From the NCBI RefSeq assembly GCF_026212465.1, contig NC_080059.1:21994339-22058338 (forward strand): a stretch of DNA of 64,000 bases, written 5' to 3'. The position numbers were made by a program, and so were the translations under genes. The stretch is from Amaranthus tricolor. Its lineage: Eukaryota > Streptophyta > Magnoliopsida > Caryophyllales > Amaranthaceae. The notes below the pieces were generated by a model. The model saw nothing but the letters and a program-made list of their open reading frames with translations, was not told the origin of the DNA and searched no databases. Shown here piece after piece: positions 22,244 to 33,284 of the stretch. Every line of letters begins with the position of its first letter. Positions within the stretch are counted from its first letter, which is position 1.

Positions 22244-23460
22244 GACTACCCCCCTTAAAAGAAGTTACGTCCTCGTAACTTGCATGGCAACGGAAAACGC
22301 AGAACACACACATGTTATCATAACACAACACTTGCAAAACAAAACTACCAACCAAAGATTTAACATTACTCGCGCGAAATTCCTATCGCCCTCTACCCCC
22401 CTTAAGAAGTTACGTCCCCGTAACGCTACTAACCTGAAAAAGGTGAGGGTACTTTTCTCGCATAGCGTCTTCCGTTTCCCATGTAGCCGCTTCACGCTCG
22501 TGATTTGACCACAGGACCTTTACCATAGATATATCCTTCTGTCGTGTACTACGGACCTTCGTGTCCAAGATTTGAACCGGTTGCTCAGAGTAAGACAAGG
22601 ATGCACCCAACTCTGAAGGTTCAGGATCTAAGACATGAGTGGCGGCGACATGATACCGCTTTAACTGAGACACATAAAATACATCATGTACTTTTTCCAA
22701 GGAGTTTGGAAGGGCTAACTGATACGCCACTCTACCCACACGTTCCATTTCATATGGCCCTATGAATCGAGGGCTCAACTTCCCACGAGCACCAAAACGT
22801 ACTACTCCGCGCATCGGTGACACGCGAAGTAATACCTGTTCACCCACGGTGAACTCTTCTGGTCGTCGCTTCAAATCAACATAAGACTTTTGACGATCTT
22901 GTGCCGCTTTCAAGCGATCCCTTATCAACTTCACTTTTTCCGTCATTTGGAACAACAAATCAGGTCCTAAGGTCACCGCTTCGGTGAAATCATCCCAATA
23001 AACCGGACTACGACAACGACATTCATACAAAGCCTCGAATGGAGCCATCTGTATAGATGCCTGATAAATGTTGTTGTACGAAAATTCGACTAGATCCAAA
23101 TGTTCATCCCACGACCCTTGCCATTCCATGGCAATAGCGCGCAACATATCCTCTAATATCTGATTTGTCCGCTCTGTTTGCCCATCCGTCTGCGGATGGA
23201 ATGACGTACTATAAAGCAACGTAGTACCCATTACCTGTTGTAAGGTTTGCCAAAATTCTGACAACTGACAAATACAGTGTATCTCTATCGGACACAATAG
23301 TACGGGGCACACCATGAAATCGCACAACATGCTTAATGTAAGCTCGAGCTAATTATTCCATCTCCCAACGACAGTCCATAGGGATGAAATGTGTTGATTT
23401 GGTCAAATGGTCCACTATAACCCATAACGCATCATTTCCCGCCTTTGTCCGGGGTAAACC
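22244..23460 (-). pseudogene. Tekay integrase core end and chromodomain
   Basis: Minus strand, in the frame 23330-22410 after a frameshift near 23270. Upstream of it VIVDHLTKSTHF (first Asp) and VPRTIVSDRD (second Asp) are in other frames. SFHPQTDGQTERTNQILED carries the Glu. Then come VDLKRRPEEFTVGEQVLLRV, FIGPYEMERVGRVAYQLALP and a chromodomain-like end (QILDTKVRSTRQKDISMVKV, LWSNHEREAATWE). Chromodomains guide integration toward marked chromatin in chromoviruses. The 22244-22409 leader holds the purine tract; a similar (T)TAAGGGGGGTAG tract occurs twice (22248 and 22397 regions). Confidence 0.88.
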
Positions 23461-24699
23461 TGTTGGAATATGAAGAGATGATCAAATGCAACAAGAGGGG
23501 GGGGGGGGGGGGGGTGAATTGTTGTGTATTGAGTTGTACTACGTTTTTGCTCTAACTTGCGGAATTTTAGCAAACAAAATAAAACTTAAACTTAAGAAGC
23601 AAGAAATAAAAAAGAGACAAAGATTTTACGTGGAAACCTTCTTGGCCTAATAAGAAGGAAAAAACCACGACCCCCCGGGATTTCAAAATTCTCACTATGT
23701 TAAGGCAATCAATTACAATTACACAAAACAATGTTTGCTTCACTCGAACCTTCTCTACTCTAGGCCTAATTCTCTTTCTCTATTCTCCTTCTCTTTCTCT
23801 TTTCACGTTTCTCTTCTCTATTCCCTTAGACTTCCCACAAGTCTAATTACAACAAAACACTCATTAACCCTTACAAGGCCAATTCTCAAGAGATTAAAAA
23901 TTAAAATAATTACTTAAGAAAAATATAATAAATTAATTGGCATTGCAAAACTGAAAATATTTTTCTTAAGATGATCTCCCTTTAATGGACACTCTTTGAT
24001 TCTCTTGGATTCTCTTGGATTCTCTTAGATTAATTTTTGGTTCGAGCAAAGTCCCTTCTATTTATAAAGGGAACAGCCAGCAGTTACCATAAGCATAACG
24101 TCCACTATCTCGCACATACCTCCACTTCCCCACGTTCTCAAAACAAAAAGTGGTGGAATTAAGAAAGTGTCCGGCTGTTATTTGCTCAAAGAAAAATCAG
24201 TTTCCTTAATGCTAAAAATAGCATAGGAGTTAAAAACATAAGATCCTAAAAAATAGGAGATCTAAATCTAATAAAGAAAAAGTCTTGGGCTATTTTTAGA
24301 AAACCTAAAAATAGATTTGCCAATTAACTTACTAATTAATTTAAGCAATTAAATTAATTCTAACCCATTACATTAACTTAAAAACAGAAAATAATTAATT
24401 CGCAATTTCCCAGTCGATGTTATTCTCCAGACCTGCTACGTAGGAACAGCGTACTGTCTCCAGCTTCAACTTCAGTCAGAATGTTCATTTTAGGAACAGT
24501 AGACTGTACGTCTACTTTGAACATTATAACACTTATCTAACATCTTGGACATATTAAGACATGTACATCTTCCACGAACCAAGTCATAGGCTTCATCAAC
24601 GATTCAAACTAAATCGGATATATACCTACAAAACAATCTCTAAAAATATGTTTGTTTATTTAAAAGTGAAGTCATCATCAAAACCTTAAGAGGCCAACA
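23461..24699 (-). mobile_element. Solo copia LTR inside Tekay integrase
   Basis: A 1239-bp LTR bounded by TGTTGGAATATG and GAGGCCAACA with the 5-bp target duplication AAACC (23456-23460, 24700-24704). On the minus strand it opens TGTTGGCCTCTTAAGG, the same family as copia element A. A TATAAATAG box (minus) lies at 24058-24066 and a run of 18 G at 23497-23514. No internal region is present, so it was left by LTR-LTR recombination. The interrupted integrase reads through once it is removed. Confidence 0.9.
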
Positions 24700-25445
24700 A
24701 AACCCACAACAAAATCCATAGGGATATCATCCCATTTCCATACCGGTATCTTCAATGGTTGTAGTAAACCTCCTGGTCTTTAATGCTCACCTTTAACCTT
24801 TTGACAAGTCAAAAAGCGCGAGACATAATCCGCAATATCCTTCTTCATCCCAAACCACCAAAACATTAACTTAAGGTCTTGATACATTTTGTCACCGCCC
24901 GGATGGACTGAAAATTTCGTATAATGGGCCTCATCCAAGATACGTTCCTTCAAAAATTCCTCCTCCGTCGGTAAACACCATCGACCATTGAACCTCAAGC
25001 TGCCATCTTCATGAACAAGGAATCCCTCCGCTGTTCATTCCCGTGCTTGTTCTTTTAACTTCAATAGTTTCGGGTCTTTATCTTGGGAAATAAAAATTTC
25101 TTCAAAGAACGAAGGTCGAATAGCCAAGGCATTCAGACACCCCTACAACTCACCTTTACGTACTGCTTCCAAATTTAATCTGGCAAAATCCCGATGCAAC
25201 TCTTGAACTCCACCTAAGGCGGATAAGGAGGAATTAGACTTCCTACTCAACGCATCGGCTACCAAGTTCGCTCGTCCCTCATGATATATGAACTCCAAGT
25301 CATAATCTGTCATCAACTCTAGCCACCGACGTTGCCGCACGTTCAAATCAGGCTGAGTGTAGAGATATTTCAGACTTTGATGATCCGTGTAGATCCTACA
25401 TTTGACGCCATACAAGTAATGCCGCCATATTTTGAGAGCAAACAC
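24700..25445 (-). pseudogene. Tekay RNase H end and integrase zinc domain
   Basis: RNase H from 25445 ([35 protein letters not shown]). The integrase zinc-binding region is at 24998-24780 (EAHYTKFSVHPGGDKMYQDL, then FLTCQKVKGEH). One zinc cysteine is replaced by Phe (FLTC for the usual CxxC). The frame stops at 24780 and the integrase core continues across the solo LTR. Multiple frame changes show decay. Confidence 0.85.
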
Positions 25446-26782
25446 TATAGCAGCTAACTCCAGATCATGGGTAGGATAATTAACTTCATGTACTTTCAGT
25501 TGCCGTTATGCGTAAGCAATCACCTTACGGTCCTGCATCAATACACAACCCAATCCTTTCTTCGATGCGTCACTGTAAACAGTATAATCCAACTTTGGGT
25601 CAGGTAAAGTAAGAACAGGGGCCGTAGTTAATCTTTCCTTCAAGGTCATGAAGGCCTGTTCACACTCATCAGTCCACTCGAACTTCTTCTCTTTCTTCAT
25701 CAACAAAGTCATAGGTCGAGCAATTCGTGAGAAATCTTTGACAAAACGACGGTAACACCCAGCCAAGCCTAAGAAACTTCGTACTTCGGTGAAGTTCTTT
25801 GGTGACGACCAGCTTCGAACTGCCTCTACTTTCGCCGGATCCATACCCTCTTTAGAAACAAAATGACCCAAAAATGATACCTTTTCCAGCCAGAACTCAC
25901 TCTTTGACAATTTTGCGTACAACTTGTTTTCTCGTAGGGTTTGCAGGACTAAACGTAGATGTTCCTCGTGTTCATCCCGGTCCTTCGAATATACTAATAT
26001 GTCATCAATAAAGACAACCACGAACTTATCCAAGTACGCACTAAACACTTGGTTCATTAAACACATGAATGCAGCTGGAGCATTTGTCAACCCAAAAGGC
26101 ATCACGGTGAATTCATAATGTCCATAACGTGTTCTAAAAGCTGTTTTATGTACATCCCCTTCAGCTATTCTTAACTGATGATAACCCGATCTTAAGTCAA
26201 TTTTTGAAAAGATCCCAGCTCCTCTCAATTGATCAAATAAGTGATCTATCCGGGGTAACGGGTATTTATTCTTAACGGTTACCTTATTTAACTCTCTATA
26301 GTCGATGCATAATCTCAAACTACCATCTTTCTTCCTCACAAACAAAACTGGAGTACCCCAAGGTGAGACACTAGGTCGAACATAACCTTTATCCAGCAAC
26401 TCTTCGAGCTGAGACTTTAATTTCTCTATCTCCTTCAGAGCCATACGATAAGGGGCCTTAGAAATAGGTCCAGTCCCAGGTACCAAGTCTATCGTGAAGT
26501 CAATCTCCCGTTGAGGTGGCATATTGGGAATCTCGTCAGGAAAAACGTCCAAAAATTCATTCACTACCGCAATATCCTTGGGATCCTCCTCCTTCTTTCC
26601 CTCTTGGCTGATATGACAAGGTACAAAGGATTTCCTTGCGTCACGAGCCTTTGCAATTCTAAGGTCGAAACCAAATTCGTCCTGGGCCCCTTGGGAAACT
26701 TCCTATATCTAACGCTTTCCCCTCATGGTCCTTCCAACAATACTCTATGCTCTCTACATTCAATAGTGGTTTTATATTTCCC
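25446..26782 (-). pseudogene. Tekay reverse transcriptase
   Basis: 352 uninterrupted codons from 26564 to 25506: the pre-RT motif [17 protein letters not shown], palm [15 protein letters not shown], catalytic [11 protein letters not shown], thumb [17 protein letters not shown], and the start of RNase H ([17 protein letters not shown]). It is terminated by TAA at 25506-25508 in AYA*RQLKVHE, where a TCA serine codon is expected. Upstream (26565-26782) the link to protease is in another frame. RT motifs look undamaged, in contrast to the rest of the element. Confidence 0.88.
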
Positions 26783-27890
26783 TTACCAATCCATCCCCAA
26801 AATTACCTCTAAGCCTTCCATATCTAACAGATACAAGTCACTTGGAAAGACAACTTTTCCTATCTTCAAGGGTACATTCTTATATAGTCTATCACAACTG
26901 TACAATTTTCCCGATGGAACAGCCACCGTGTAAGAAACTTTTTCAAAAGTTTCTAAACTTAACTCATCTACTTTACTCTTTGCAAGAAATGAACATGTAA
27001 CTCCCGAATCAAATAATACATTCACAGCTATAGAATGAATGGCGAACGTACCTGTAACCACATCCGTCGCCTGGTCAGCTTCTCTTGCACTGACCGTAGA
27101 TATCCTTCCGCTAGCCGTTTGTGCATTAATTCCTCCCACGTGATTGCCCCCACGATGCATTTCTGACCCTTCAGCCCGGTTTCCATCAACCCGGCCTTGT
27201 CCCCCATTGAAAGGTTGTTGGAACCTCTGACCCGCATTACCACGATTTCCATTCCCGTACTGCTGGCTGATTTGACTGCCGGCGTTGATTAAATTTTGTT
27301 GCCGGTGTTGTCCACCCGGCTGTTGACTTCTACCCCCTTTATTTATGTAGCATTCAAACTCCCTATGTCCTCTTTTGTGGCAAAAGTTACACTCGATCAA
27401 ATTTCCATCACAATCTTTTCCCGGGTGATTTCTCTTGCATCTTTTACAGAAATACTTCCTTTCATTACCATCTCGGTCCAGTAATGGCTTAGCAGGCTTC
27501 GCGTCTCCTCTAAACCCAGAATTTGTAGTAGACCCGCCTCCCTGAAAATTCACGAAATTTCTTGCTTTCTTATGATAAAAGCCCGACAAGTTCTCCGATG
27601 TCTGGCTAGAAACCTCTTTCCTCTTCTCAGGGACATTACCCTTCTCTCTTTCCTTCTCCTTCCTCATAATATTCCCTAGTTGAGACGCACGCTTGTACAT
27701 CTGTTCCAGGTTGTTATAACGATCAATTTCGATATGTTTTTGAATGTCATAAGACAATCCCAGCTCAAAACGCTGCATTTTCTTCTCTTTAGTGGGAAGA
27801 TCATCAGGACAATACTTGAGATACTCCATAAACTTGTGGTAATACTCATCAACAGTCGTACCACCCATCTCTAACCGCGCAAACTCGTTT
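26783..27890 (-). pseudogene. Tekay gag C-terminal half and protease
   Basis: Frame 27868-26783. The gag domain end (TTVDEYYHKFMEYLKYCPDD, RFELGLSYDIQKHIEIDRYN), a basic KEKEREKGN stretch, a zinc-knuckle region (CNFCHKRGHREFEC), a Gln/Gly-rich linker and the retroviral-type protease follow in order. In the protease the active site is FDSGVTCSFL and the C-terminal motif is EVILGMDW. The frame is open upstream to about 27890, where the satellite array begins, so the first part of the gag capsid domain is missing. Confidence 0.87.
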
Positions 27891-27894
27891 AAGC

Positions 27895-29551
27895 ATTAAA
27901 CTTGAAATTACGTGTTAAGTGTTTAGAATTGAAAATCATAGTCATATGCTAGAAATTACGTGTTAAGTTGCGATTTTAAGGGTTTTTCAGCGTTTTTGGC
28001 AGTTTTGCGCATAAAGTAGCTCAAACTTTGTTTGTTTTGCACGAAACTTGACACACAACACTATTCGGTACATATTATTGTATTCAAGTGGTTAGAATTG
28101 AAAATCATAGTCATATGCTAGAAAAAACGTGTTAAGTTGCGATTTTAAGGGTTTTAAAGCGTTTTTGGCAGTTTTGCGCATAAAGTAGCTCAAACTTGGT
28201 TAGTTTTGCACGAAACTTAATACACAACACTATTCGGTATATATTATTGTGTTGAAGTGGTTAGAATTGAAAATCATAGTCATATGCTAGAAAATACGTG
28301 TTAAGTTGCGATTTTAAGGGCTTTTAAGCGTTTTTGGCAGTTTTGCGCATAAAGTAGCTCAAATTTGGTTTGTTTTGCACGAAAATTGACACACAACACT
28401 ATTTGGTATATATTATTGTGTTGAAGTGGTTAGAATTGAAAATCATTTTTATATGCCAGAAATTACGTGTTAAGTTGTGATATTAAGGGTTTTTAAGTAT
28501 TTTTGGCACTTTTGCACATAAAGTAAACTTGAATTGTTTTGCGCGAAACTTGTCCCACAACACTTTTTAGTATATATTATTGTGTTGAAGTGGTTAGAAT
28601 TGAAAATCATATTCATATTCTAGAAATTACGTGTTAAGTTGTGATTTTATGGGTTTTTAAGTATTTTTGGCACTTTTGCGCATAAAGTAAACTTGGTTTG
28701 TTTTGCGCGAAACTAAGCACACAACACTTTTTGATAAATATTATTGTGTTGAATTGTTTAGTATTGAAAATCATAGGCATATGCTAGAAATTACGTGTTA
28801 AGTTACGATTTTAATGGTTTTTAAGCGTTTTTGGCACTTTTGGGCATAAAGTAGCTCAAACTTGGTTTGTTTTGCACGAAACTTGGCATTCAACACTTTG
28901 TGGTATATTATTGTGTTGAAGTGGTTAGAATTGAAAATCATAGTCATATGCAAGAAATTACATGTTAAGTTGTGATTTTAATGGTTTTTAAGCATTTTTG
29001 GCACTTTTGCGCATAAAGTAGCTCAAACTTTGTTTGTTTTGCATGAGACTTGCCACACAACACTATTTAGTATATATTATTGTGTTAAAGTTGTTAGAAT
29101 TGAAAATCATAGTCATATGCTAGAAAATACGTGTTAAGTTGCGATTTTAAGGGTTTTTAAGCGTTTTTGGCAGTTTTGCGCATAAAGTAGCTCAAACTTG
29201 GTTTGTTTTGCACGAAACTTGACACACAACACTATTCGGTATATATTATTGTGTTGAAGTGGTTAGAATTGAAAATCATAGTCATATGCTAGAAAATACG
29301 TGTTAAGTTGCGATTTTAAGGGTTTTTAAGCGTTTTTGGCAGTTTTGCGCATAAAGTAGCTCAAACTTTGTTTGTTTTGCACGAAACTTGGCACACAACA
29401 CTATTTAGTATATATTATTGTGTTGAAGTTGTTAGAATTGAAAATCATAGTCATATGCTAGAAAATACGTGTTAAGTTGCGATTTTAAGGGTTTTTAAGC
29501 GTTTTTGGCAGTTTTGCGCATAAAGTAGTTCATACTGTGTTTGTTTTTGCA
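27895..29551 (+). repeat. ~169-bp satellite array inside Tekay gag
   Basis: About ten tandem monomers. The anchor TTAGAATTGAAAATCAT recurs at about 27923, 28092, 28261, 28430, 28594, 28758, 28925, 29094, 29263 and 29432: spacing 169 for most, 164-167 for three. Each monomer contains CATATGCTAGAAA.TACGTG, GTTTTTGGCAGTTTTGCGC and GTTTTGCACGAAACTTG. The last monomers are most alike. The array lies between two halves of the gag gene and replaces part of it. The same family occurs at 42168-42838. Confidence 0.95.
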
Positions 29552-29845
29552 CGAACTTCAATGCAATAATATATACCGAATAGTGTTCTATGCCAAGTTT
29601 AATGCAAAACAAACCAAGTTTTAGCTACTTTATGTGCAAAAGTTCCAAAAACACTTAAAAACCCATAAAATCGCAACTTAACACGTAATTTCTAGCATAT
29701 GACAATCATTTTCAACTCTAACCACTTCAACACTATGATATAGACCAAATTGTGTTGTGTGCCTAGTTTCGTGCAAAACAAACAAAGTTTGAGCTATTTT
29801 ATGCACAAAAGTGCCAAAAACGCTTAAAAACCCATAAAATCAGCA
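29552..29845 (-). repeat. Inverted monomers of same satellite
   Basis: About 1.7 monomers in reverse orientation (GTGCAAAA, CACTTAAAAACCC, CACGTAATTTCTAGCATATG on the plus strand) immediately after the direct array. Together they form a large inverted repeat with a switch point near 29551. Confidence 0.9.
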
Positions 29846-30536
29846 CTCTCATCATAGCTTAGTAAGTCAAAGTCCTCATCATCAGCATCTTCCCCAGAAT
29901 CAGAGCTGGAGTTCGAGTGCGCTTCTTCTGATTCACTATCACTATTTCCAGGGTGGTTTATTGGTACTTCCCCCGCGTCTTCCTCAGGATGCTCTTCGTC
30001 TGAGCAACCCCTATCAAACCCAGTCCCATAGCCATACAGGTCATAGTGCGACCCCCAATTACCACTCTCATCTTCGCTGGAAATCTCTACGTAAATAGGT
30101 AGTTCTCGCTTATGCTCCCACATTTCGTATCACTCTCCGATTGAACCTCGGTTTCTACTGGTGGAGGGTCGGGTAAGTTCTGCTCCTTCGACGGTTCCAT
30201 GATCACATCAGCGCCGTCCAATATGTGGGGCTCGCCCTCCTCCTCGGGTTCTACATTTTTCCTAGATTCGGACAAACGATGTAACTCGTTTAGGTCCAAC
30301 TCTAAATTATAACATACCCTATCAGCTTTTGCCTTAAGCATACGCATCCTCTCCCTATAATCTCGGATACTTTCACCATCCCTTATTCTCCATATATCAG
30401 CATTGGAGACTTCTCTCCAGGCAGTCTCTGGGTCAAACATCGGTACCTCACTAGTCTCCCTGGGGGTGTGTGAGTCCATGGGTGTTTTTCCCTTATCCAT
30501 ATATCCTGATTCTACACCAAAGTACAAACAAAACAT
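29846..30536 (-). pseudogene. Tekay gag N-terminal acidic region
   Basis: Two overlapping minus frames, 30536-30087 (MDKGKTPMDSHTPRET...) and 30123-29824. The first begins shortly after the primer site and has a basic and coiled middle part (RERMRMLKAKADRVCYNLEL). The second is very acidic with Ser/Asp/Glu runs (SDSESEEAHSNSSSD). A single-base shift near 30120 would join them, so they are probably one original ORF, the gag leader of this element. No known domain is recognised. The satellite array cuts the ORF at about 29845. Confidence 0.6.
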
Positions 30537-30651
30537 TAATTATCACTTAACAGCATACAACACAAACACATATCAACAAATTTTCGTTCTAAGGTCTACT
30601 CCCCAACTCTCTACTAGGGTTGTTTATTCCTTTATCATCTGAGGAACGTTG

Positions 30652-30663
30652 GCTCTGATAGCA
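30652..30663 (-). other. Primer-binding site of Tekay element
   Basis: Minus-strand TGCTATCAGAGC, one mismatch from the initiator Met tRNA site, two bases from the LTR end (30666). Confidence 0.8.
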
Positions 30664-30665
30664 AT

Positions 30666-33279
30666 TGTAACGGCCCGGTTCAAGTTACCCGGACAATCAT
30701 ATGAAAACATGATCCCGGTTCACATAACGGACACTAAAGAACCATCTCTACTTGGATCGTCAGCGTTCCATCGATAAAGGAATATAACTAAGACAGAAAA
30801 CAAAATCAAGCAAAAAAAAAAAAAAAACAAGTCAGCGGAAGTCTTTTACATACAACTAGAGAGCCTAAAGGTCTCTAAACCAACTAATTGAAATAGCGGA
30901 AACGAAAAGAAAACTACACAATCGCCTGGTACTTAAATACAGAATTTCTTTCTACTCATAATCTAAAAAGATAATAGCATAGTCTTGATAATTACGTGTT
31001 CTAAACCGAGATCTCACTCCAGGCCCCACCTACAATCAACCTACTAGTCGTCGTATGACAACACACAGTAGGTTCCAAAGAAAAAAACCAATACACGTCA
31101 GAGACCTCATTCAAATATCAATCAGGATGAATACAAGCAAAATGTTCATCCTAGCATGCATAGGCTCTAATACATTTATTATTAATAAATCCCAACTTGT
31201 AACGTTGCCCGTCCTGTTCGGGTCGTTCAAGTATAAACCATTCATTATTAGATAATTCCAACTTGTAACGTTGCCCGTCCTGTTCGGGTCGTTCAAGTAT
31301 AAATTCGAATATTTTTGGAGGAATACACTTGGGAGAGCTAATCCCAAGGCAACCACCGACCTAAGACGTTGCCCGTCCTGTTCGGGTCGTCAAAGGCTAA
31401 AGTATGCATACCCCCATGGTGACCGTAATGATCCAAAACTGCCATGGGAACAATAATTGTAATAATCCAAACCGAACGTTAACCCCTTTTGGGTAACATA
31501 ACCAAACGTCAACCCCTTTGGGTGACAAACACATAAATTCTCAATTTCCAATTAATTTCTTTCAAATTATTTGAGGTGTCTAATCCTTATGTGATTTACA
31601 ATGCCTCGATTAGGAATAAAACAACACTACTTGCACAACCACATAAATAGTATGGTCTAAGCGTGTACCTTTAAGCGCTGCAAACAAAAATGTTCAAGCA
31701 CGACCGAAATTTCGCCCTCTTATGAATCGAGGTCCTAAATAACACACACACAAAACGATCACGTATTAAAACGTGTTTACACATTTAATCCACTCCATAT
31801 TCTAAATTATCACTAAGACTTGATAATTTTTAATTGTTTACATCCAAAACCCAATGGTCCCAAATTTCAAATTCTGACCAGAAACTTTAAGGGCCATTTC
31901 GAACAGTTTAGAAAATTCAAATGAAAAATCAGACTTCGCCATTGCGTTTGGAACGCGTCAATTACCTTGGGTACCAAAATTCATAATTTCTAACATCCAT
32001 TTACTATTTTTAATTATTTTAAGCGTTTAACGAGTTTTTAACGCAACGGTGCATAAAACAACGGAAAACGACTAACGTTTCCCGGTCGGCACCTCTAACG
32101 AGGCAGAACAGCTGCTGCCGAATACATATGTATATATATATATATATTTTTTATTATTATTATTATTATTTTATATATACATTATCAACCCTTTTTAAAT
32201 CTCATGATCAAAATAACTCTAGGAAGATCACATTCACAAAATCCTTCAAGAGACTTGAAATTTCATAAATTATGATAACTAGATTAAATACTTAATTCTC
32301 TCAACAAAATAAATTTTGTAGAGGATTACAAAACCAAGTCACATTTTTAAATCAAGACACATATACATAAATATAATACAATCTTTCAAACAAATCGAAT
32401 TTTGCTAAATGATTTGCAAATTCTTGGATGACTACCTTACTTGATCCATACCCTCCAAATTTCTACTAACAAATTGAAATTTAGTTGGAGAAATTTAAAC
32501 CATAAAAGAAATTTATTTAAATATCAACATAAACTCAATTTTTATAACAAATTTAAACTTTGTTAAAGAATATAAATCAAGAAACTTAACCTAATCCTTT
32601 TAACAAAATTAAGGTTTATTAAGGGATTATTAAAGAAAAATACATAAAAATATACTCAATCCTCCTCAAAGTCATAGGATATCATCATACATAAAATATA
32701 ATTCATCTTAGAAAACCTTGTATATAAAATCTACAATTAGCAATTCCATTAAACTTACCCCTTTGATCAAAAGATTGAATGACAAAAACAAGAGAACAAT
32801 TTTATTTTTTTTTTGTTTGTGAATGCCGAAAGCAAGAAGCACAAGGAAGAGAAAGATTTTTCTGATTTTTCTTTGTTCACATGAGGTTTTGAAATGTGAA
32901 GAAAACAAATGATGTTTAGGATTAATAGGGAAATTAAGGATCAACCTAATTAATCCTAATTACACCATTATGAGAGGAGTTACAAGACTCCTCCCATACT
33001 CTCAAAACCGGCTGCCCCCGTCACCTCCCTTCCATTATAATTTATTTTTTTTAAATTAATTAAGTAATTGTTATACTTTTGTTAAAATAGCAAAGAAACG
33101 TCACGCGATAACATCGTACGCGATAAAACTTGTTACCGTTAAAATTAAACTTACTTTATTTCTTATAATTAACTATATAAAATAGTATAATTTAATATTA
33201 CTTATTTATTTTATTTTGTTATACTTTATTTTATTATATTTTATTTATTTTTAAACCCAAAAAATTACGGGGTGTTATA
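30666..33279 (-). repeat. 5' LTR of Tekay-like element
   Basis: 2614 bp, with minus-strand start TATAACACCCCGT (TG changed to TA at the tip) and end GGGCCGTTACA. Followed by the target copy GCAGG. Three GTTGCCCGTCCTGTTCGGG copies occur at about 31204, 31270 and 31370. Confidence 0.88.
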
Positions 33280-33284
33280 GCAGG

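Larger units (their letters stand above)
13307..33279 (-). mobile_element. Tekay-like Ty3/gypsy chromovirus with nested insertions
   Basis: Minus-strand LTR element with 2.6-kb LTRs (13307-22243, interrupted, and 30666-33279). LTR ends are TGTAACACCCCGT... and ...CCGTTACA on the minus strand. The 5-bp target duplication GCAGG is seen at 13302-13306 and 33280-33284. From right to left come a primer site, an acidic gag N-terminus, a satellite array, gag/protease, RT, RNase H, integrase and a C-terminal chromodomain. Nested in it are gypsy B (15305-21588) and a solo copia LTR (23461-24699). The chromodomain and integrase motifs place it among chromoviruses; Tekay/Del is the best fit, but I cannot run a tree. 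Confidence 0.88.

Noticed and set aside
27895..29551. CRISPR array or regulatory repeat cluster
   Set aside because: Monomers are contiguous with no unique spacers and are 169 bp long in a plant retroelement context; this is satellite DNA.
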